NCBI GenBank assembly: GCA_964420875.1 | Contig: CAYQUK010000002.1 | Location: 1-59,813, forward strand | Length of the DNA: 59,813 nt | Source of the DNA: JAUPVO01 sp964420875 | GTDB lineage: Bacteria; Patescibacteriota; Minisyncoccia; Phycocordibacterales; UBA5272 | Reading direction: 5' to 3' | Shown here: positions 52,657 to 59,301 of the stretch, piece after piece | Position numbering within the stretch: the stretch's first letter is position 1 | How the letters are laid out: every line of letters begins with the position of its first letter | Made by a program: the position numbers and the translations under genes | Notes under the pieces: model-generated | Databases searched by the model: none | The model's input: only the letters and a program-made list of their open reading frames with translations | What the model was told of the DNA's origin: nothing

Positions 52657-52811
52657 GATATCTCTTTTATTTTTTTGTAGGATTTTGGGTGCTGTGGATA
52701 ATTTGGTATTTGGGTGGTGGGCCATTAAGAGACGACAAATCAAAGGCTTTTATAACTCCAAGTGAGTATGGTTTCGAGTATGCTACGACTATCCCCAGTA
52801 TTAGCCTCTAG
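52653..52811 (+). CDS. Small single-pass membrane protein
   Basis: 52 aa, starting inside the HolA-like stop (ATGA). First ~22 residues form an aromatic-rich membrane helix (YLFYFFVGFWVLWIIWYLGG), then a polar tail (PLRDDKSKAFITPSEYG). No SD; coupled translation is likely. Unknown function; last gene of tsaE-polA-holA. Confidence 0.55.
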   Translation: MRYLFYFFVGFWVLWIIWYLGGGPLRDDKSKAFITPSEYGFEYATTIPSISL

Positions 52812-52898
52812 TATATTTTAAACATAGGTGCTACACTTTTTGTAAAGGTGCTTTGAATTCCGTATTTTCTTATCAAAGCAAAATCTAATCTAAAAATA

Positions 52899-54065
52899 AT
52901 GTCTTTAAAATCTTTGAAGAGAACCAGTGTTTTTGCTGGTCTCTCTCTCGCACTGTTTTCACAATTTGCAATGGCGGTGTCTATCACTCCAACATTAGCA
53001 AACGGTATGGTTAATAGGGCATATCCTATAACCAACATGGTTGGTGGGGGTGTAGCTCCCTATTCTGTAAGTGTTAGCGGAGCGCCTGATGGTATGACTG
53101 TGTCACCTGACGGTTTTATATCAGGAACACCAACAACAGCTGGAACATATATTTTAAATGTTTCTGCTACTGACTCTGCAAATATCTCTACAACAGGATC
53201 TGTATCTATATCAATAGATTTAGAGCCAGTTGTTTCTGGTGCTGGTATCATAACATCTCTCGGAGCTAGCTATATGGTTGTTAATGGTGGGTTAATATCT
53301 ACTGATACAAATGTATACTATCCAACAACAACGGATGCGTTTACATTTTTAAATGGCGCAACTCTTTCTGTGGGTAGATTTATAACATATACAGGATCTG
53401 TAGATGCTCTTGGTGGTGTGCGTGCATCAAATGTTGTTGTTGACATTGCTCCTCCAGCTCTGACGTTTATATCATCTCTTTCAAATGGAAAAGTCGGTAC
53501 AGCCTATGCATCTGTTAGTCTAATGGCAACAGGTATAGCTCCATACGCGGTCACAGCCACAGGTGTACCTGCTGGTATGTCCGTATCATCTGCTGGTGTT
53601 CTCTCGGGGACTCCTGCTGCCACTGGTACATATATCATTGCTTTGTCAGCCAGAGATTCAGCTGGCACAACTGGTACTGGTAGTGTGTCTATTACTGTAG
53701 ACTCTACTGTTGTGGTACCCCCAACAAATGTTTGTGGTGACGATGATGATTATCATAGTGGTCATGGCAATAATGGTAATCATTATGGTTGGTGGAATGG
53801 TTATGGTCACAGAGATAATGATGATAAACATGGTGGACGTCATCGTGACCGAGATGACAGGCAGGTGTTTGAAGGTGAGGGTAAAATAACTGCCGTCACA
53901 TCAAATGCTATTACTGTTAAAAATGTTCTGGTTCGTATAATAGACGAAACTAAAATAGATCTTAAAAAGAAAAGTGACGTTTTGAGAGTTGGTATGAAGG
54001 TTGAGTATGAGGGTGTTAAAAACGCTGACGGATCAATCACCGCTTGCGAAATAGAGCAAGACTAA
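52899..54065 (+). CDS. Secreted protein with two putative-Ig repeats, His/Asp-rich linker and DUF5666-like domain
   Basis: 388 aa. Signal peptide ends near residue 26 (SQFAMA). Two He_PIG-type repeats (about 27-107 and 187-267), each with GAPDGMTVSPDGFISGTP-like turns. Between and after them are OB-like segments typical of DUF5666 (GAGIITSLGASYMVV, and GEGKITAVTSNAITVKNVLV at the end). Residues ~277-325 form a His/Asp/Gly-rich stretch (DDDDYHSGHGNNGNHYG) likely to bind metal ions. Extracellular adhesion or metal capture is plausible. Promoter not clear; TACACT occurs near 52833. Confidence 0.7.
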   Translation: MSLKSLKRTSVFAGLSLALFSQFAMAVSITPTLANGMVNRAYPITNMVGGGVAPYSVSVSGAPDGMTVSPDGFISGTPTTAGTYILNVSATDSANISTTGSVSISIDLEPVVSGAGIITSLGASYMVVNGGLISTDTNVYYPTTTDAFTFLNGATLSVGRFITYTGSVDALGGVRASNVVVDIAPPALTFISSLSNGKVGTAYASVSLMATGIAPYAVTATGVPAGMSVSSAGVLSGTPAATGTYIIALSARDSAGTTGTGSVSITVDSTVVVPPTNVCGDDDDYHSGHGNNGNHYGWWNGYGHRDNDDKHGGRHRDRDDRQVFEGEGKITAVTSNAITVKNVLVRIIDETKIDLKKKSDVLRVGMKVEYEGVKNADGSITACEIEQD

Positions 54066-54101
54066 ATATAAGTTTCTAAAAATTAAATAGTTCAAAGTAC
54101 A

Positions 54102-54136
54102 AACCAAAAGCCCCTCACGGGGCTTTTGGTTTTCTT
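54102..54136 (+). terminator. Terminator of 52899-54065
   Basis: AACCAAAAGCCCC-TCAC-GGGGCTTTTGGTT, 13-bp stem, followed by T-rich sequence. It also lies just past the 3' end of the convergent tRNA-Lys. Confidence 0.92.
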
Positions 54137-54144
54137 TACGTTTG

Positions 54145-54217
54145 TGTCCCCAGCTGGATTCGAACCAGCGACCATCAGCTTAAAAGGCTGTTGCTCTACC
54201 GACTGAGCTATAGGGAC
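54145..54217 (-). tRNA. tRNA-Lys(TTT)
   Basis: 73 nt on the minus strand. Acceptor GTCCCTA pairs with TGGGGAC, D-arm AGCTCAGTCGGTAGAGC, anticodon loop CTTTTAA with anticodon TTT, T-arm GCTGGTTCGAATCCAGC. The CCA end is not encoded. Confidence 0.95.
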
Positions 54218-54423
54218 GTTGAACAGAATATTAACATATTTCTTTATTATTGTCATTTACCAGTTTGACAAATGTCATATAAAGAGTAGAATTTTAATTG
54301 GAAGATGTGGTTTTAACATGTGAGACCCATAGACCTAAACCATATCCGCACAAAGGCCTCAAAGGGCCGTTGATTCTAAAGTGATCACTCAACAATCTCC
54401 ATGCAGAGGAGTCAAATCTAACT
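54218..54423. other. Non-coding stretch upstream of the orphan gene at 54424
   Basis: With the tRNA and terminator above, 54066-54423 is the only gap over 300 nt without a protein gene. This part holds the promoter at 54265-54292 and a ~125-nt leader with a GGCC-type hairpin near 54354-54367 and a GTGATCAC palindrome near 54380. No ORF seen. The long leader could carry regulation. Confidence 0.5.
54265..54292 (+). promoter_or_regulatory. Promoter of the orphan gene at 54424
   Basis: TTGACA (54265-54270), 16 nt, TAGAAT (54287-54292). Confidence 0.7.
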
Positions 54424-54906
54424 ATGAATACGTTCAAGCAAAAGGCGCTGCTCTCCGCTCTGGCGGGTGCCGCCAATGCCGTTTACATCAACGGTGACGG
54501 CCCGGGCCAAGCTCAGATCTATCCGTACTACACCGTTCGCAACGGCAATCTGACGCTGCTGTCGGTCGTTAACACGACCGCAGACGCGAAGGCACTCAAA
54601 GTGCGATTCATTGAAGGCAAGAACTCGCAAGAGGTTCTCGACTTCAACTTGTTCCTCTCGTCGAAAGACGTGTGGACCGCTGCTGTGGTCGGTGACGACT
54701 ATGTGGTTATGCCTGTTGTCACCTTGGTGACGACTGACCCCGACTGCAGCAATGCAAATGTCTTGGCTACCGCAGTTGCGCCAACGACTAAACTGGATCG
54801 TATCCGTGAAGGATACGTCGAGCTGATCGAAATGGCGCAAAACAAGGCCACACAAGCAACCCGCACGCTCGCCCATCATGAGCGACCTATGATCCGGCTG
54901 GCCTGA
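54424..54906 (+). CDS. Fragment-like copy of a proteobacterial exported protein (orphan)
   Basis: 160 aa, distinctly GC-rich. GQAQIYPYYTVRNGNLTLL, SVVNTTADAKALKVRFIEG and VLDFNLFLSSKDVWTAAV match, from memory, the N-terminal region of a long exported protein family common in Gammaproteobacteria. The family is usually several hundred residues long; here the chain stops after 160 with an unrelated-looking helical end, so this is a truncated import. A short hydrophobic start (ALLSALAGAANAVY) may be a weak signal peptide. GAGGAG lies 12 nt before the ATG, further than ideal. Confidence 0.6.
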   Translation: MNTFKQKALLSALAGAANAVYINGDGPGQAQIYPYYTVRNGNLTLLSVVNTTADAKALKVRFIEGKNSQEVLDFNLFLSSKDVWTAAVVGDDYVVMPVVTLVTTDPDCSNANVLATAVAPTTKLDRIREGYVELIEMAQNKATQATRTLAHHERPMIRLA

Positions 54907-54923
54907 TTCAGGTCAGTCGGCGA

Positions 54924-54953
54924 AAAGCCCCGACTTGTTCGGGGTTATTTTCA
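54924..54953 (+). terminator. Terminator of 54424-54906
   Basis: CCCCGA-CTTGT-TCGGGG hairpin, T-rich tail. Shares a 16-nt core with the terminator at 55241. Confidence 0.85.
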
Positions 54954-54975
54954 TAAGAGACCTTAAGGGAGAGGT

Positions 54976-55227
54976 ATGAGTAACACAATAGATATCACAA
55001 ATGAAATTGCTGCCGCTAGATTAATTCTAGGTGAGCGTCAACCTGGGGCCGACCGAGTTTGGTTAAAGGTTGAGGAGCCCAAGCGAAATCAGAAAACTCC
55101 AACAGAAACTCTCGGTGAAAATGCCCTGCGTGCAAAAGCCTTCAGACAGCAGCCGCATGTTGGCGGAACACTCGGACTATCTGTGGCGATTACCGGAAAG
55201 TGTTGCACACATGCTCAAGCTAAATAG
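54976..55227 (+). CDS. Small orphan protein of unknown function (SD class)
   Basis: 83 aa, no signal peptide. AGGGAGAGG just before ATG 54976 sets the start. The N-terminal ~35 residues look like a normal helix-strand segment (NEIAAARLILGERQPGADRVW); the rest is less protein-like. Another frame over 55160-55220 reads AEHSDYLWRLPESVAHMLKL, so the gene may be frameshifted. No clear promoter of its own; may depend on read-through from the gene before. Confidence 0.45.
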   Translation: MSNTIDITNEIAAARLILGERQPGADRVWLKVEEPKRNQKTPTETLGENALRAKAFRQQPHVGGTLGLSVAITGKCCTHAQAK

Positions 55228-55240
55228 CGCCACTCACACA

Positions 55241-55270
55241 AACGACCCCGACTTGTTCGGGTCGTTTTTA
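55241..55270. terminator. Terminator between the orphan gene and mutM
   Basis: AACGACCC/GGGTCGTT stem around CGACTTGTTCG, T5 tail on the plus strand, A-rich start giving possible minus-strand use. Confidence 0.8.
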
Positions 55271-56284
55271 TTTCTGGCAAATAAGGCAGAAGACTGTGGT
55301 GCGTCCAGCTATGACAGATTTTTCTAAAATATTTTTACAGATCTCACACTTTTCTCCTCCTCTGCCATACACTTTGTGTTCGCGAGCAAAATTTCCACGA
55401 CTGCCGTCAGCGAGCAGATAGTCTGAGATAGATGAGCCTCCTAGATCTATGGCATGCCGCAACATCTTGATGATGTTTTTATGTATCAGTTTTATCTCTG
55501 TGTCCGTTAATGTTTTACAATTCCTACTTGGTAAAACTTTTGATGCAAAACATACTTCATCTGCATATATATTGCCACATCCAACCACTACAGATTGTTC
55601 TAATAAGACAGTTTTTAATGCTTTATTTTTCTTTTTTATTCCAGAATTCTAAGGGGATTTTTAAGATATCTAAATATTTACCATTACCCGTACCAACATC
55701 CAGAAGTTTTCCNNNNNNNNNNCTTTATTTTTCTTTTTTATTTCGTCTCTAAAATATTGAAATGTAAAAGCTGGATCAAATGGCTCGAGGCCTATTTTTG
55801 AAAAGTGATTAGCCTCTATGGCTGCGTCAATGTCTTTATAATACAAAACATAGCCAAATTTGCGCACGTCATTATAATAAAGAGTCCCACTGTCGAGTGT
55901 GAATATTATATGTGTATGTTTGTGTGGGAGGGTCTGCCTATATAACTCCTCTATTGGGTGTCCACCTGTTACTATGTTATTTTTTACTTTACCAGTTTTC
56001 TGGTTTTCATACACCAGTTGCCCTGTCATTTTTAGGTGTACCAATATTATTTCTTTTGTGTCTAGCTCAATAAAAATATTTTTAGCACGTCTTTTGACAG
56101 ATAGTATTTTCTTATCTTTTAAATTGTCTACAAATTCAAAACTTTTCTTCTTGCTTGCAGTCCTTTTTGTACCAGACCCACTCACTAGTTTCCCATTTCT
56201 AATCTCAATATCTTTTACAGTCCTACCTTTTAAAACTTTTTCTAGTCCGGCGCGTAGTGACTCGACCTCTGGTAACTCTGGCAT
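55268..56284 (-). CDS. mutM: Formamidopyrimidine-DNA glycosylase, split by a scaffold error
   Basis: Removes 8-oxoguanine and formamidopyrimidines. N-terminal part (56284 down to 55723) starts with PELPEVESLRAGL, where Pro2/Glu3 are catalytic, and includes KNIFIELDTKEIILVHLKMTG. C-terminal part (55620 down to 55268) has GCGNIYADEVCF and the zinc finger CEICKNI with TVFCLICQK. A 20-nt repeat (55621-55640 and 55723-55742) flanks 72 nt of foreign sequence plus 10 N. Removing one repeat copy, that insert and the gap joins both parts in frame into 304 aa, so the real gene is almost certainly intact. Starts right after the murE stop. Confidence 0.9.
55621..55742. other. Assembly artefact: false join with 10-N gap
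   Basis: Left repeat 55621-55640, foreign stretch 55641-55712, N run 55713-55722, right repeat 55723-55742. On the minus strand the foreign stretch encodes LLDVGTGNGKYLDIL, a SAM-methyltransferase motif I, followed by a stop within the repeat, so it comes from another locus sharing the 20-mer. Confidence 0.85.
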
Positions 56285-56285
56285 G

Positions 56286-57515
56286 TTATTTTGTTGCGAG
56301 GAATTTCTCCAGCTCCTCTCTGGCCACTCTCGAGTCACTCCAGATTTCGCGCTCACCATTGGCGCGCATTATATACGGATCAGTACCTTTGCCTGTGATT
56401 AGTATGGTGTCACCTGAATTTGCCTTTGTTATGGCTAGACGTATTGCAGTACGACGATCCCTTTCTATTATTGGGTCTTGAGTTGTTACACCGCTCGCCA
56501 CGTCGTTAATAATCTCATCTATTTCATCATCATAAGGGTCCTCATCTGTCACTATGACGATCTCGCAGTACTTGTCAGCCAGAGATCCGAGTATTGGGCG
56601 TTTAGACTTGTCTCTGCCACCACCACAAGACCCTAGGACGGCAATCTTTTTACCTTTGTATGTTTTGTATAGTTTTTCTAAACTGTCAGCGGTGTGTGCA
56701 TAGTCAACAACCACTTTAAAATCCTGACCAGCGTTTATCTCCTCCACACGTCCTGGTACATGGGTGAGATGTGCCAAAGCGTTAACTATATTTTCTTCTG
56801 ATATTCCTATACTGCGTGCAAATGTCGCGGCAGCCAAAGCGTTAACTTTGTTGAACTCTCCAGGTATATTGATTTTAATTTTCTTGGCGTCTTTTTCAAA
56901 ATAGGGGATGTTTTGATCTACGTTATATATTAAAAAGTGTGGACCATGTTTGTCGTCGGCATTGGCTATTACTTTTGTATTTTGTTTCCAGCTGCGAGCT
57001 ACAGCACGAGCCAGACTCAGCTTCGCGTCACGATACTTTTCAAATGATCCATGAGATTCTATGTGTTCCGGTGTTAGATTTGTAAATATCAAGGTGTTCA
57101 GCGCGGTGAATGCGTGGCGCCACATTTTTGCTCCCTCGCTGGTCATCTCAACTATTGCATATTGGCAACCAGCATCTGCCGCCTCACGTAGGAATTTTTG
57201 CACGAAAAATCTTCCAGGCATTGTCATCTTGTACATGTTTGGCTTGTTGTGGTCAGCTATTTTAAAACGAATGGTAGACAGTATTGCGGTCTTGTAACCA
57301 GCTTCTTCTAATATCGCATTCACAAATTCCGTGGTAGTAGATTTACCTTTTGTTCCCGTTACTGCTATTACATGTATCTCTCTTGCTGGGTATCTGTATA
57401 TGATTGCACCAACTAAAGCTAAAACAAAGTGATAAGTTGGTTGGAAAAACTTATAGATTTTTCTTGGGACGAGTCTTTCTATTTTGCGTAAAGCTTTTTC
57501 AATGTGTGAGTTCAT
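56286..57515 (-). CDS. murE: MurE-like Mur ligase
   Basis: 409 aa (MurE is usually ~480; the N-terminal UDP-binding domain is shortened). P-loop VTGTKGKSTTTEFV, TNLTPEHIESHGSFEKYRDAK with the carbamylated Lys, DYAHTADSLEK and GSCGGGRDKSKR are typical of MurE. The specificity loop reads TDEDPYDDE where meso-DAP enzymes have DNPR, so the amino acid added is not clearly DAP. Cytoplasmic peptidoglycan precursor synthesis. Start set by TAAAAT 6 nt upstream of ATG 57515. Confidence 0.85.
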   Translation of the reverse strand: MNSHIEKALRKIERLVPRKIYKFFQPTYHFVLALVGAIIYRYPAREIHVIAVTGTKGKSTTTEFVNAILEEAGYKTAILSTIRFKIADHNKPNMYKMTMPGRFFVQKFLREAADAGCQYAIVEMTSEGAKMWRHAFTALNTLIFTNLTPEHIESHGSFEKYRDAKLSLARAVARSWKQNTKVIANADDKHGPHFLIYNVDQNIPYFEKDAKKIKINIPGEFNKVNALAAATFARSIGISEENIVNALAHLTHVPGRVEEINAGQDFKVVVDYAHTADSLEKLYKTYKGKKIAVLGSCGGGRDKSKRPILGSLADKYCEIVIVTDEDPYDDEIDEIINDVASGVTTQDPIIERDRRTAIRLAITKANSGDTILITGKGTDPYIMRANGEREIWSDSRVAREELEKFLATK

Positions 57516-57521
57516 GATTCT

Positions 57522-57527
57522 ATTTTA
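57522..57527 (-). promoter_or_regulatory. -10 of murE-mutM, leaderless
   Basis: TAAAAT on the minus strand, 6 nt before ATG 57515; lies in the last codons of ruvA. Confidence 0.65.
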
Positions 57528-58094
57528 CTTTGTCTTTGATAAAATTTGAAGAGCTTGGCGTATGATATCATTCATAGACAATGTCTTGTCTATTTTTCCT
57601 ATCACAGTTGCTATGTCTTTCGAAGAGTAGCCGAGCGTCTCGAGGGCGAGGCGTGCATCGTGCGAGTTCTCACTTTCATCGCTCGCCATTTCGTCAACTG
57701 AGAATGAGTTTTTCAATTCTATTATTACCTTCTCAATAGTCTTTCTACCAACGCCAGGAACCTTTGGAAACATGTCAGCATTCCCAGATCCAACAGCGCG
57801 CACAATAGTACTGGGTGTAGCAACAGACAATATATTAAGAGCTGACTTTGGTCCCACACCAGAAACACTTATTAGTTTTCTAAATAACTGCCTCTCTTTT
57901 TCTTCAAAAAATCCAAACAGGGTGAACTGATCTTCACGAACATGTGTATGTATATATAACTCCAAACTTTGCGGCATTTTGAGTGTTATCAGACTAGAGA
58001 GGGGGAGCAGCACCTCGTACCCAATGTTCTGATTTTCCAAGATTATCTTGTCGCTTTCTATGAGTTTGATTTGTCCCGCGAGATATCCTATCAT
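57525..58094 (-). CDS. ruvA: Holliday junction DNA helicase subunit RuvA
   Basis: 189 aa. N-terminal OB domain (MIGYLAGQIKLIESDKIIL), two HhH motifs (LISVSGVGPKSALNIL and FPKVPGVGRKTIEKVIIEL) and the C-terminal RuvB-binding domain (ALETLGYSSKDIATVI). Start MIGYLAG is the family start, and TATAAT is 6 nt upstream, so the longer reading to 58142 is rejected. Completes RuvABC with the genes at 40-41 kb. Confidence 0.95.
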   Translation of the reverse strand: MIGYLAGQIKLIESDKIILENQNIGYEVLLPLSSLITLKMPQSLELYIHTHVREDQFTLFGFFEEKERQLFRKLISVSGVGPKSALNILSVATPSTIVRAVGSGNADMFPKVPGVGRKTIEKVIIELKNSFSVDEMASDESENSHDARLALETLGYSSKDIATVIGKIDKTLSMNDIIRQALQILSKTK

Positions 58095-58100
58095 CCTTTG

Positions 58101-58106
58101 ATTATA
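58101..58106 (-). promoter_or_regulatory. -10 of ruvA, leaderless
   Basis: TATAAT on the minus strand, 6 nt before ATG 58094. Confidence 0.8.
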
Positions 58107-58120
58107 ACATAAAAGTGTGG

Positions 58121-58126
58121 TATTAT
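58121..58126 (+). promoter_or_regulatory. Extended -10 of rpsT
   Basis: TGG-TATTAT, 9 nt before ATG 58136. Confidence 0.55.
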
Positions 58127-58135
58127 GCCTCTCAT

Positions 58136-58399
58136 ATGGCAATTACCAAATCAGCAAAAAAGGCTCTCCGCGTTAGCGATCGCAAAAAGGTTATCAATGA
58201 CCGTTTGTCGAAAACTATGAAGGAAGCTGTTAAAACAGTGCGTGCAAAGGTTGCAAAGAGCGACTCGAGTGCGAAAGACAACCTTTCTGCAGCTTTTAAA
58301 GCTTTAGACAAAGCAGCAAAGAGAGGAACAATCAAAAAAGGGACAGCAGACCGTAAAAAGTCTCGTCTAGCAAAAGCAATCGCAAAGGTTTCAAAGTAA
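58136..58399 (+). CDS. rpsT: 30S ribosomal protein S20
   Basis: 87 aa, all-helical, very basic. MAITKSAKKALRVSDRKKV to the end KKSRLAKAIAKVSK matches S20 (AxxAxKRxR...HKNxAARxKSRL). The start at 58136 excludes a longer form beginning upstream of the -10. Confidence 0.95.
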   Translation: MAITKSAKKALRVSDRKKVINDRLSKTMKEAVKTVRAKVAKSDSSAKDNLSAAFKALDKAAKRGTIKKGTADRKKSRLAKAIAKVSK

Positions 58400-58403
58400 G
58401 TTT

Positions 58404-58430
58404 ATAACGCCGGCCTTCGGCCGGCGTTAA
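58404..58430 (+). terminator. Terminator of rpsT
   Basis: AACGCCGGCC-ttc-GGCCGGCGTT, 10-bp stem; short T run. Confidence 0.8.
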
Positions 58431-58433
58431 TTC

Positions 58434-58505
58434 GCTCTCGTAGTTCAATGGATAGAATATGGGTTTGCGGTACCCACGATGTAGGTTCGATTCCTACCGA
58501 GAGCA
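58434..58505 (+). tRNA. tRNA-Arg(GCG)
   Basis: 72 nt. Acceptor GCTCTCG pairs with CGAGAGC; anticodon stem TGGGT/ACCCA with loop TTGCGGT, anticodon GCG; T-arm TAGG-TTCGATT-CCTA. No encoded CCA. Bacteria normally read CGU/CGC/CGA with an ACG (inosine) tRNA, so GCG is unusual. Confidence 0.9.
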
Positions 58506-58513
58506 CAAAAGTT

Positions 58514-59278
58514 TTAGAACCAGGGTATCATCGTGTTAGTCTTCGATTTGTATTCTTGCCAATCTTTACGTATCTTTTCATCAGGATTTTCATCCCATCT
58601 TTTTTCTAGCATCGGAACACCAGAGACAAATCGTAATAGATAGGTGATGAGTAGTGGTGAGATGATCAGCCACCAGCGCTCTGGTGTGAATGTAGCTATA
58701 AATATTCCCCACCACATTGTCGCCTCACCAAAATAGTTGGGATGCCTGGTGTATCGCCACAGACCTCTTGTCATAATGCCACGCTTTCCAGTCTCTATGT
58801 TGCTTTTGATAAATGTGTCTAGCTGATAATCACCAATGGCTTCGAAAAGAAAACCAAACACCCACATTGCAACACCAATATAAAAGTACTTTGTGTCACC
58901 TGCAAACAGCACAACAGGTGAGACTATCACGGCTGCGATGATGGCTTGCAATATGAAAACTTGGAGCAGGCTGCGTATATAAAAATATACCTTGCCACTT
59001 TTCGTCCACAACTCGCGCCAGGCAGCATATCTAAAGTCCTCAGGCTTGCCAGCATTTTTCATATATATTCTGTATGATAATCTGACGCCCCAAATGAGAA
59101 CTAGGGCTGTGATTATAATTTTCTCTGTCGATACGTTCTCATTTAAAAATAGAGATGAGACCGCTGCAGCCATAAATCCATATGAATAACATATGTCAGC
59201 AATAGAATTGTCCTTTTTAAATAGGGCGAAAATTAAAACAATAATAGCCACTAAAAATACTAGTACAAATGAAATCAT
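58514..59278 (-). CDS. DUF1295 / steroid 5-alpha-reductase-like membrane protein
   Basis: 254 aa with six to seven membrane helices. GLWRYTRHPNYFGEATMWWG is the signature of the DUF1295/ICMT-like group, which binds NADPH or SAM in the membrane; the terminal WQEYKSKTNTMIPWF is also typical. Probably acts on a lipid or isoprenoid; substrate unknown. Divergent from the next gene through a shared promoter core, leaderless start. Confidence 0.85.
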   Translation of the reverse strand: MISFVLVFLVAIIVLIFALFKKDNSIADICYSYGFMAAAVSSLFLNENVSTEKIIITALVLIWGVRLSYRIYMKNAGKPEDFRYAAWRELWTKSGKVYFYIRSLLQVFILQAIIAAVIVSPVVLFAGDTKYFYIGVAMWVFGFLFEAIGDYQLDTFIKSNIETGKRGIMTRGLWRYTRHPNYFGEATMWWGIFIATFTPERWWLIISPLLITYLLRFVSGVPMLEKRWDENPDEKIRKDWQEYKSKTNTMIPWF

Positions 59279-59284
59279 GTGTGT

Positions 59285-59292
59285 AGTATACT
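59285..59292. promoter_or_regulatory. Bidirectional promoter core AGTATACT
   Basis: Perfect 8-bp palindrome holding TATACT on both strands: minus (59290-59285), 6 nt before ATG 59278; plus (59287-59292), 9 nt before ATG 59302. Confidence 0.75.
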
Positions 59293-59301
59293 ATAGGGCG
59301 T

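Noticed and set aside
55899..56402. 167-aa ORF on the plus strand over mutM
   Set aside because: Antisense shadow of mutM and the end of murE, no promoter, composition typical of a reverse frame.
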